The notes below the pieces were generated by a model. The model was not told where the DNA came from and ran no database searches. It saw only the letters and a list, made by a program, of their open reading frames with translations. From the NCBI GenBank assembly GCA_945871945.1, contig CAMBXY010000082.1, positions 1 through 6,485 of the forward strand: 6,485 bases of DNA. Reading direction: 5' to 3'. Shown piece after piece: positions 1-5,073 of the stretch. Within the stretch, counting starts at the first letter, position 1; every line of letters begins with the position of its first letter. The DNA is from Bordetella parapertussis (GTDB taxonomy: Bacteria; Pseudomonadota; Gammaproteobacteria; Burkholderiales; Burkholderiaceae_C). The translations under genes and the position numbers were made by a program.

Positions 1-80
1 CCAACCCTTGGATTCATCAGCCCTTCGAAGCCTATGACACTACCCGTCCAGCCAAATTGCTGGAGAAGTGGCGGGTCTAA
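1..80 (+). CDS. C-terminal end of an unidentified protein (partial, cut by window start)
   Basis: An open frame enters from the left edge with codons starting at base 3 and stops at TAA (78-80). The visible 25 residues begin NPWIHQPFEAYDTT and end RPAKLLEKWRV. I do not recognise the family from so short a tail. The aromatic, proline-rich stretch followed by a short basic helix would suit the end of a soluble enzyme, but that is only an impression. The stop lies 3 bases before the metC ATG, and metC has no strong ribosome binding site of its own, so the two genes are probably cotranscribed and may be translationally coupled. That this is a real coding end is inferred from the uninterrupted frame and the tight spacing. 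Confidence 0.5.
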   Translation, partial: NPWIHQPFEAYDTTRPAKLLEKWRV

Positions 81-83
81 GCC

Positions 84-1316
84 ATGAAGCCTGTCACTGC
101 GCTGATCCATCACGCTTACCAAGCGCCTGACGGGTTTGTGTCGCCGCAGACAGCGGTACACAAAGCTTCCACAGTGATCTTTCCTGATGTCCAAGCTTTG
201 CGCGAACGCACTTGGCTAGACAAATCGGGCTATACCTATGGCTTGCATGGCACGCCCACCACCTTCACCTTAGAAGAACGTATTGCCTACCTAGAAGGCG
301 CTCAATATGCTGTTCTGTTGCCAAGCGGCCTGGCGGCCATCGCTCAAGTCAATATGGCCTTGTTGCAGCAAGGTGACGAGGTGCTGCTGCCCGATAACGC
401 CTATGGCCCGCATAAAGTATTTGCCCAAGCCGAGTTAAAGCGTTGGGGCATCGCTCATCAGTTGTATGACCCCATGGATATGGCCGACTTGGCTTCGCGC
501 ATCACGCCGAAAACCCGTTTGCTATGGCTAGAAGCTGCTGGCTCGGTCACGCTTGAGTTTCCAGATCTTTTGTCTATGGTGCGCTTGGCCAAAGACAAGG
601 GTGTTTTGACGGCTTTGGACAACACCTGGGGAGCGGGCTTGGCATTCAAGCCTTTCGATCTTGAGCCCCATGGCGCGGCTCCTTGGGGTGTGGATGTGTC
701 AGTCCATGCCCTGACCAAATACCCCAGCGGGGGCGGAGATGTGTTGATGGGCAGTGTCACCACATGTGATGAAGGCTTGGCCCAACAGCTGAAGCTGAGC
801 CATATGCGGCTGGGTTTTGGCGTGGGTGGCAATGATGCCGAGTTGATTTTGCGGTCTTTGTCCAGCATGGATATGCGTTATCGGCACCAAGACGCTACGG
901 CCAGAGCGCTGGCGACTTGGTGTTTGCAGCAGTCGGCTTTTGCGCAAGTGCTTCACCCCGCGGTTGTGGCCTCACCCGGTCATGCCCATTGGCGACGTCT
1001 GTGTGCAGGCGACAAGCCCGCCGATGGGGCAGTTCACACAGGAGGATTGGCCGCCGGAATGTTGAGTTTGCGTTTTGACCCTGTCTTCAGCCCCGAGCAA
1101 ATCGATACCTTTTGTAACGCATTGCAGCTTTTCAAGCTAGGTTTCAGCTGGGGCGGTCCCATGAGTTTGGTGGTGCCATACGATTTGCGTTCCATTCGCA
1201 GCATGCCCAGCCCACAGATGCTGCAAGGCGGATTTGTGCGTCTCTCGGTGGGTCTAGAGGCCGCTGAAGATTTGATTGCCGATTTGGCTCAGGCGCTGGC
1301 GCAAGCAGCCATGTGA
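84..1316 (+). CDS. metC: Cystathionine beta-lyase, PLP-dependent (MetC-like)
   Basis: This 410-residue protein belongs to the Cys/Met-metabolism PLP-dependent enzymes (fold type I), cytosolic enzymes that cleave cystathionine to homocysteine, pyruvate and ammonia in methionine synthesis. The PLP lysine is K212 in HALTKYPSGGGDVLMG, the aspartate that pairs with the pyridine nitrogen is D179 in ALDNTWGAG, and Y107 in LLPDNAYGP should stack on the ring. SWGG (355-358) and R386 in RLSVGLE form the substrate-carboxylate end. Two family motifs deviate: YGLHGT (52-57) has Leu where the E. coli enzyme has Arg (YGRRGT), and the lysine is followed by PSGGGD rather than a GHSD-type motif. The length is normal. 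The start at 84 leaves 3 bases after the previous stop; only a weak GGCGGG-like stretch precedes it. The 3' end overlaps mnmH on the other strand by 28 bases. Substrate preference (cystathionine or another gamma- or beta-substituted amino acid) cannot be fixed from sequence alone. Confidence 0.88.
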   Translation: MKPVTALIHHAYQAPDGFVSPQTAVHKASTVIFPDVQALRERTWLDKSGYTYGLHGTPTTFTLEERIAYLEGAQYAVLLPSGLAAIAQVNMALLQQGDEVLLPDNAYGPHKVFAQAELKRWGIAHQLYDPMDMADLASRITPKTRLLWLEAAGSVTLEFPDLLSMVRLAKDKGVLTALDNTWGAGLAFKPFDLEPHGAAPWGVDVSVHALTKYPSGGGDVLMGSVTTCDEGLAQQLKLSHMRLGFGVGGNDAELILRSLSSMDMRYRHQDATARALATWCLQQSAFAQVLHPAVVASPGHAHWRRLCAGDKPADGAVHTGGLAAGMLSLRFDPVFSPEQIDTFCNALQLFKLGFSWGGPMSLVVPYDLRSIRSMPSPQMLQGGFVRLSVGLEAAEDLIADLAQALAQAAM

Positions 1317-2383
1317 GCTTCAGCCCTCAGCAACTGCTTTGCCGCCGCTTGCAGTGAAGTCTGGTGTCGGTCATTCAGTTCAAGCTTAAGGGCTTGCGAC
1401 CAGCCGCGGAAATTTCGTTCTACCGAACGCGCATAGCTTGGGTCGTAATGCTTCAGCAACAGTTCTTGCACCACTTGGGCGGTCTGTCCAGCGCGCACAC
1501 TGTGTTGCCATTGCTCAATCACCGCCTTGCCACGGGATTCAACCAAGGCCTCCAGTCTGTTGCAAAACAACTCGGCATCTTGGGCAAAAAATGCATAGTC
1601 TTCCATCAACAAAGCTACTCGCTCTTCTAAGCTCAAAGACAAATCAATGCAATCACTGGCGCGCATGGTGTCCATCAACACCTCAGGGATGCTGACATTG
1701 CCTACTTTTTTGCTTTCTGCTTCCACATAGACCACTTGTGAAGCATCAAACTGCCTGAGCGCATTCCATACGCGCATATCAAATTGCTTTTGGCTGGGTT
1801 GATCAAGTCCGGGTATTCGACCCAGTACAGAACTGCGATGCACTGCCAGCGCTTCCAAATCCAGCACTTGTGCTCCAAGCGCAGCCAATGAATGTAGAAG
1901 GCGTGTTTTGCCAGAACCGGTAGGGCCGGTAATCACTTTAAAGCGTAATCCCAGTGCCAATTGACTGGTGTTCTCCACTACCTCTGCTCTAAAGGCTTTG
2001 TAACCACCTTCTATAACGCTGACTTTAAAACCAATTTGTCCCAGCACCAAGGCCAGCGAACCACTGCGCTTGCCACCACGCCAGCAGTAAACCAAGGGTC
2101 GCCAACTTTTGGGTAAATCCATCACATACTTTTGAATATGCTGGGCAATATTGGCCGCGACCAAAGACGCGCCCAGTTTGTTGGCTTCAAAGGCGCCTAT
2201 TTGTTTATAAAGTGTGCCAACTTGTATTCTTTCTTGGTTGGAAAGCGATGGCCAGTTTTGCGCTTGGGGTAACTGGTCTAAAGCAAATTCATCTTCGCTT
2301 CGTGCATCAATGATGCAGCTAAAGCCATGGGGTTGACCCATCAAGGCCATGGCGTCTTGCGCACTGATCAGTTCTACCGGCAT
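1289..2383 (-). CDS. mnmH: tRNA 2-selenouridine synthase (MnmH/SelU)
   Basis: A 364-residue two-domain enzyme that replaces sulfur by selenium in 2-thiouridine at the wobble position of certain tRNAs, using selenophosphate; a geranylated intermediate is known for the family. The N-terminal rhodanese domain (about 1-135) contains the catalytic Cys100 in the family signature YCWRGGKRSGS (99-109). The C-terminal domain carries a Walker A P-loop GPTGSGKT (153-160), then HRSSVLG (182-188), QPSQKQFD (195-202) and EAESKKVGN (221-229), all typical of MnmH. Nothing is missing and the length is normal. The ATG shares a base with the tesA stop (TGATG at 2385-2381 on the minus strand) and has no strong Shine-Dalgarno sequence, so it is probably translated by coupling to tesA. 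It converges on metC with a 28-base overlap and no room for a separate terminator. The activity implies selenophosphate synthetase (SelD) elsewhere in the genome; it is not in this window. Confidence 0.95.
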   Translation of the reverse strand: MPVELISAQDAMALMGQPHGFSCIIDARSEDEFALDQLPQAQNWPSLSNQERIQVGTLYKQIGAFEANKLGASLVAANIAQHIQKYVMDLPKSWRPLVYCWRGGKRSGSLALVLGQIGFKVSVIEGGYKAFRAEVVENTSQLALGLRFKVITGPTGSGKTRLLHSLAALGAQVLDLEALAVHRSSVLGRIPGLDQPSQKQFDMRVWNALRQFDASQVVYVEAESKKVGNVSIPEVLMDTMRASDCIDLSLSLEERVALLMEDYAFFAQDAELFCNRLEALVESRGKAVIEQWQHSVRAGQTAQVVQELLLKHYDPSYARSVERNFRGWSQALKLELNDRHQTSLQAAAKQLLRAEAHMAACASA

Positions 2384-3024
2384 CAGAGAATCTTTTTCAA
2401 TTCAGCCCAGACATTGGCCAGCATGCGCGGATGCGCTTGGGCATTGGGGTGAATGCGATCGGCTTGAAATTGTTCGGCTGCATTAGGTATGTCTGCAATG
2501 CCTTTCAACAAAAACGCAACCACAGCGGTTTTGTGTTTTTTAGCCAAAAGGATAAAGAGCTTTGAGAACTCGGCTGCATAGTCTGCACCATAGTTGGGTG
2601 GAACCTGCATGCCTAGCAATAAAACCTTGGCACGAATGGCTTGACTGGCTTGGATCATGGCTTGCAAGTTGTCCTCGGTCATAGCCAGGGGAAAACCACG
2701 CAAAGCGTCATTGCCGCCCAACTCAATGATGACGATGCTGGGTTGGTGCTGCTTCAAAAGCGAAGGCAAACGGGCTCGCCCGCCAGCCGTGGTGTCGCCA
2801 CTGATGCTGGCATTGACGACTCTCCAAGGTGATTTTTCGCGGCCTAGCTGTTGCTCTAAAAGTGCCACCCAACCGCTGCCACGCGGCAGGCCATATTCGG
2901 CGCTGAGGGAGTCGCCGACCACCAAAAGCGTCCTAGCGTTAGCAAATGCCAAGGGCTGCAATACACCTTGAATCAGCAGGCTCAAGCCGAGCAAGTTAAA
3001 GTCTCGTCGTCTCCACAATGGCAC
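2383..3024 (-). CDS. tesA: Secreted GDSL (SGNH) arylesterase / thioesterase I
   Basis: This 213-residue SGNH hydrolase is of the TesA family (acyl-CoA thioesterase I / lysophospholipase L1 / arylesterase), which hydrolyses esters and thioesters in the periplasm. Residues 1-30 form a signal peptide: a basic start (RRR at 5-7), a hydrophobic core (LLGLSLLIQGVLQPLAF) and a plausible cut after AFANA at 30. There is no lipobox. The SGNH residues are all present: Ser39 in GDSLSAEYG, Gly76 in SISGDTTAGG, Asn105 in ELGGNDALRG, and Asp189/His192 in DRIHP. The start is GTG (3024-3022), chosen because GGAGGA lies 8 bases upstream and the signal peptide begins there. The gene is head to head with an ABC ATPase, as tesA and ybbA are in E. 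coli, and its leader lies inside the first codons of that neighbour. It runs into mnmH through TGATG. The natural substrate cannot be told from sequence. Confidence 0.92.
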   Translation of the reverse strand: MPLWRRRDFNLLGLSLLIQGVLQPLAFANARTLLVVGDSLSAEYGLPRGSGWVALLEQQLGREKSPWRVVNASISGDTTAGGRARLPSLLKQHQPSIVIIELGGNDALRGFPLAMTEDNLQAMIQASQAIRAKVLLLGMQVPPNYGADYAAEFSKLFILLAKKHKTAVVAFLLKGIADIPNAAEQFQADRIHPNAQAHPRMLANVWAELKKIL

Positions 3025-3707
3025 TGCGTATGTCCTCCAGCTTGATCGCCGTCTCTCATGTTTATAAATCTGTCACCGATGCCACTGGCACACTGGATAT
3101 TCTCCGCGATATCGATTTTTCCTTAAATGCCCGCCAAACTTTGGCCATTGTCGGCGCTTCAGGCTCTGGCAAAAGCACCTTGTTAGCCATCATGGCGGGC
3201 TTGGATACGCCCACAAGCGGCAATGTTCATATCGCTGGGCAAGATCTTTTTGCCTTGGATGAAGACCAACGTGCTGCCTTGCGAGCCAAACATATTGGCT
3301 TTGTCTTCCAAAGTTTTCAGTTGCTGGCTCCCCTCACGGCCTTGGAAAATGTCATGCTGCCATTGGAGTTGTCAGGCCACCCTCAACCCAAACCTGCAGC
3401 CAAAGAAATGCTGGCTCGCGTGGGCTTATCCGATCGCCTCAACCATTACCCCAAGGTCATGAGCGGGGGCGAGCAGCAGCGCGTGGCTTTGGCGCGGGCC
3501 TTTGTGGTCAAACCGGATGTCTTGTTGGCCGATGAACCCACCGGCAGTTTGGACCACGCCACAGGGGAAAAAGTCATGGCCTTGATGCTTGAGCTGAATC
3601 TTGAGTTGGGCACCACGCTGGTGCTTGTCACGCACGACAGGGCACTGAGTGCGCGTTGTGACCAGCGTTTATTGATAGAAGCGGGGCGCGCTGTTTTACA
3701 AGACTAG
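3018..3707 (+). CDS. ABC transporter ATP-binding protein, YbbA/LolD type, without adjacent permease
   Basis: This 229-residue ATPase has every nucleotide-binding motif: Walker A GASGSGKS (46-53), Q-loop Q98 in FVFQSFQLL, signature MSGGEQQR (148-155), Walker B VLLADEPTG with D172 and catalytic E173, D-loop SLD (177-179) and H206 in VTHD. The FQSFQLL, SGGEQQRVALARA and DEPTGSLD wording places it in the MacB/LolD/YbbA group, which drives permeases of the FtsX type in the inner membrane. Being head to head with tesA argues for YbbA rather than LolD. No FtsX/YbbP-like permease follows; the next gene is smpB on the other strand 3 bases past the stop. The listed ATG overlaps the tesA start by 7 bases. 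A second in-frame ATG at 3030 (residue 5, giving MSSSLIAVSHVYK and 225 residues) would avoid the overlap and looks more like a family N-terminus. Neither start has a clear ribosome binding site. The transported substrate is unknown. Confidence 0.88.
   Translation: MALRMSSSLIAVSHVYKSVTDATGTLDILRDIDFSLNARQTLAIVGASGSGKSTLLAIMAGLDTPTSGNVHIAGQDLFALDEDQRAALRAKHIGFVFQSFQLLAPLTALENVMLPLELSGHPQPKPAAKEMLARVGLSDRLNHYPKVMSGGEQQRVALARAFVVKPDVLLADEPTGSLDHATGEKVMALMLELNLELGTTLVLVTHDRALSARCDQRLLIEAGRAVLQD
3033..3038 (-). promoter_or_regulatory. Ribosome binding site of tesA that decides its GTG start
   Basis: Read on the minus strand the sequence is CTGGAGGACATACGCA followed by GTG. GGAGGA is close to the consensus and lies 8 bases from the GTG, which supports GTG at 3024-3022 over the TTG two codons further in. 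The site lies within the first codons of the divergent ABC ATPase. Confidence 0.7.
3061..3066 (-). promoter_or_regulatory. Candidate -10 box for tesA-mnmH
   Basis: The minus strand reads ACAGATTTATAAACATG, with TATAAA at 3066-3061. A transcript starting about 7 bases downstream would have a leader of roughly 30 bases that includes the tesA ribosome binding site. No convincing -35 is present; the best match at an 18-base spacing is TGCCAG. The box lies inside the coding region of the divergent ATPase, so the match could be chance. Confidence 0.3.
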
Positions 3708-3710
3708 AGG

Positions 3711-4184
3711 CTATGCCGTGCGCTTTTTCATGGCACGCTCTACCTCGCGCTTGCCTTCGCGGTCTTTGATGGTGTCGCGTTTGTCATGCTCGGCTTTGCC
3801 TTTGGCCAAAGCAATTTCACATTTAACTCGACCATTTTTCCAGTGCAGATTAAGTGGCACCAAGGTATAGCCTTTTTGCTCCACCTTGCCAATCAATCGA
3901 CGGATTTCTTCTTTGTGCAGCAGCAGTTTGCGTGAGCGCACAGAATCTGGGTTGACATGGGTGGAGGCGGTTTTCAGAGGGTTGATTTGGCAACCGATCA
4001 CAAACATTTCGCCACTGCGAATAACCACATAGCCATCGGTGAGCTGCACTTTGCCCTCACGCGCGGCCTTAACCTCCCACCCCTCTAAGACCATCCCAGC
4101 TTCAAGACGTTCTTCGATAAAGTAGTTGAAAACCGCTTTTTTGTTGTCGGCAATGCGGGTAGTAGTATCGGTTTTGCTGGCCAT
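3711..4184 (-). CDS. smpB: SsrA-binding protein SmpB (trans-translation)
   Basis: A 157-residue protein that binds tmRNA and delivers it to stalled ribosomes for trans-translation in the cytosol. Family motifs run along its length: [14 protein letters not shown] (12-25), [20 protein letters not shown] (33-52), [15 protein letters not shown] (76-90), [17 protein letters not shown] (105-121), then [16 protein letters not shown] and the basic tail ending [10 protein letters not shown] that enters the decoding centre. The start is the ATG at 4184, giving MASKTD as is usual. The frame stays open upstream to a TTG at 4235, but the added 17 residues ([17 protein letters not shown]) do not look like SmpB. 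No purine-rich ribosome binding site precedes the ATG; instead there is a pyrimidine tract, and a terminator-like hairpin lies just upstream. The gene diverges from ratA, an arrangement also known in enterobacteria. The tmRNA gene is not in the window. Confidence 0.96.
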   Translation of the reverse strand: MASKTDTTTRIADNKKAVFNYFIEERLEAGMVLEGWEVKAAREGKVQLTDGYVVIRSGEMFVIGCQINPLKTASTHVNPDSVRSRKLLLHKEEIRRLIGKVEQKGYTLVPLNLHWKNGRVKCEIALAKGKAEHDKRDTIKDREGKREVERAMKKRTA

Positions 4185-4192
4185 AAAGGGGT

Positions 4193-4225
4193 AAAAAGAA
4201 AAGGGCGAATTCTTTACAATCGCCC
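4193..4225 (-). terminator. Terminator-like hairpin in the smpB leader (possible attenuator) or dyad operator
   Basis: GGGCGA (4203-4208) and TCGCCC (4220-4225) form a perfect 6-base inverted repeat around an 11-base loop. Read on the minus strand, the second arm is followed at once by TTTTCTTTTT (4202-4193), the arrangement of a rho-independent terminator. It ends 8 bases before the smpB ATG and lies downstream of the likely smpB promoter, so it would act as an attenuator, or as a barrier to antisense transcription from ratA. The stem is short and no folding energy was computed. Alternatively the dyad is a protein-binding site, since it overlaps a candidate -10 box for ratA. Confidence 0.42.
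4215..4220 (+). promoter_or_regulatory. Candidate -10 box for ratA-rnfH
   Basis: TACAAT (4215-4220) differs from TATAAT at one base and would give a leader of about 30 bases before the ratA ATG at 4256. No good -35 is found 16-18 bases upstream. The box lies within the inverted repeat GGGCGA/TCGCCC, so a hairpin or bound protein there could affect it. The leader has no clear ribosome binding site. Confidence 0.3.
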
Positions 4226-4250
4226 AAACCGCCAACGTGGCAGAGCCCCC

Positions 4251-4256
4251 ATTCTA
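4251..4256 (-). promoter_or_regulatory. Candidate -10 box for smpB
   Basis: TAGAAT on the minus strand (4256-4251) differs from TATAAT at one base. It overlaps the first base of the ratA ATG. A partial -35 (AGGACA) sits 19 bases upstream inside ratA. A start about 7 bases downstream would give smpB a leader of about 60 bases containing the terminator-like hairpin. This is inferred from motif match only. Confidence 0.28.
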
Positions 4257-4690
4257 TGAAAACCATCGAGAAGTCTGTCCTTATCTGGTTCAGTGCCCAG
4301 GAGATGTTCAATTTGGTCGTCGATGTACCAAGCTATCCCGACTTTTTGCCATGGTGTGAATCGACCGACGTTTTAGAAGAAACGCCCGACAGCATGGTCG
4401 CGCGCATTGGCATGGCCTTGGGTGGTTTGCACAAAAGCTTCACCACACGCAATCTCCATATGATGGGTCAACAAGTGCAGCTCCAATTGGTCGATGGTCC
4501 GTTCAAGCACTTGCAAGGTGAGTGGAACTTTATTCCCGTGGGTGAGGAGCGGGCTTGCCGAGTGGAGTTAAAACTCTCCTACAGCTTTGACTCTGTGTTT
4601 GGCGCACTCGTGGGTCCTATTTTCGATCGCATAGCGGCCAGTTTGGTCGATGCCTTTGTGAAACGCGCCGAAGTGATTTACCGGCCATGA
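4256..4690 (+). CDS. ratA: START-domain protein RatA / COQ10 family
   Basis: This 144-residue protein of the polyketide cyclase/START (COQ10-like) family fills its length with a single domain and has no signal peptide. Recognisable stretches are KSVLIWFSAQEMFNLVVDV (6-24), PSYPDFLPWCESTDVLE (25-41) and GPFKHLQGEWNFIP (80-93), with LSYSFDSVFGALVGPIFDRI near the C-terminus, followed by a helix ending FVKRAEVIYRP. In E. coli, RatA was described as a toxin that blocks joining of the 70S ribosome, while the eukaryotic relatives are ubiquinone-binding proteins; which role applies here cannot be read from the sequence. The ATG at 4256 matches the family N-terminus (MKTIEKSVLIW). The gene overlaps rnfH by four bases (ATGA) and diverges from smpB, as in E. 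coli. Calling it half of a toxin-antitoxin pair with RnfH is not safe; the pair is a widespread housekeeping arrangement. Confidence 0.9.
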   Translation: MKTIEKSVLIWFSAQEMFNLVVDVPSYPDFLPWCESTDVLEETPDSMVARIGMALGGLHKSFTTRNLHMMGQQVQLQLVDGPFKHLQGEWNFIPVGEERACRVELKLSYSFDSVFGALVGPIFDRIAASLVDAFVKRAEVIYRP

Positions 4691-5016
4691 ACATTGAAGT
4701 CGTCGTTTCTCTGGGGCCCCGACAAGTCATGACTGCACAGCTGGTCTGTGAAGGCGAGACCTCGGCTTTGGTTGCGCGAGAACTTGCCTTCAAACAGTTA
4801 GATTTGCCCCAAGATTGCTGTCCCGAATGGAGAGTTGCTGTTTGGGGCAAATCCGTTGATAGGAGCACACTGCTCAAAAATGGTGACAGGCTAGAGGTGC
4901 TGCGCCCTTTGTTGGTCGACCCCAAAGAGGCGCGCAGATTGCGATTTAACCAGCAAGGCAGCCGTGCAGCCGGTTTATTTGCCACCCGACGCCAAGGCGC
5001 AAAAGCAGGGTACTGA
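4687..5016 (+). CDS. rnfH: RnfH family ubiquitin-like (beta-grasp) protein
   Basis: A 109-residue small soluble protein of the RnfH family, which has a beta-grasp fold. It starts with the strand MNIEVVVSLG, continues with a helix (about 24-37), and carries the family motif AVWGKSVDRSTLLKNGDRLE (51-70) followed by RPLLVDPKEARRLR (73-86). The basic C-terminal tail (about 87-109) looks unstructured. The name comes from proximity to rnf electron-transport genes in some bacteria, but no rnf genes are present here and the biochemical function is not established. The ATG lies within the ratA stop (ATGA at 4687-4690), and without a strong ribosome binding site translation is likely coupled to ratA. 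guaB follows after 57 bases on the same strand with no visible terminator, so read-through into guaB is possible. In E. coli the neighbour beyond rnfH is bamE instead. Confidence 0.87.
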   Translation: MNIEVVVSLGPRQVMTAQLVCEGETSALVARELAFKQLDLPQDCCPEWRVAVWGKSVDRSTLLKNGDRLEVLRPLLVDPKEARRLRFNQQGSRAAGLFATRRQGAKAGY

Positions 5017-5047
5017 GACCGCTTCAAACCTGATTTTGCCATGCCGG

Positions 5048-5053
5048 TATGAT
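5048..5053 (+). promoter_or_regulatory. Candidate -10 box for guaB
   Basis: TATGAT (5048-5053) in the 57-base gap before guaB differs from TATAAT at one base. The upstream spacing shows only a weak -35 (TTCAAA at 5023-5028, 19 bases away). A start near 5060 would leave a very short leader that just includes the ribosome binding site. The box overlaps the imperfect palindrome CATGCCGGTATG (5040-5051), which might be an operator or chance. Confidence 0.35.
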
Positions 5054-5062
5054 CGCGTTTTT

Positions 5063-5066
5063 GGAG
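5063..5066 (+). promoter_or_regulatory. Ribosome binding site of guaB
   Basis: GGAG lies 7 bases before the ATG at 5074, a good spacing, and fixes the guaB start together with the family N-terminus [15 protein letters not shown]. It is one of only two clear Shine-Dalgarno sequences in the window. Confidence 0.75.
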
Positions 5067-5073
5067 ATATACC

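Noticed and set aside
458..956. Two minus-strand open frames opposite metC.
   Set aside because: Both lie inside the PLP-enzyme coding region, overlap one another, have no family features and have skewed Ser/Pro/Lys composition typical of shadow frames.
4185..4235. Extension of smpB to the TTG at 4235.
   Set aside because: The added residues [17 protein letters not shown] do not resemble an SmpB N-terminus and encode across the inverted repeat; MASKTD from the ATG at 4184 fits the family.
3708..4255. A tmRNA (ssrA) gene near smpB.
   Set aside because: All sequence around smpB is coding except 3 bases on one side and 71 on the other, far too short for a tmRNA, and no tRNA-like acceptor sequence was seen.
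4102..4311. Short minus-strand frame spanning the smpB start and the smpB-ratA gap.
   Set aside because: It overlaps the smpB coding start in another frame and has no ribosome binding site or recognisable motif.
4256..5016. ratA-rnfH as a toxin-antitoxin module (a RatAB-like defence or stress system).
   Set aside because: The pair is a widespread housekeeping arrangement next to smpB, both proteins match conserved non-defence families, and there is no other mobile or defence context.
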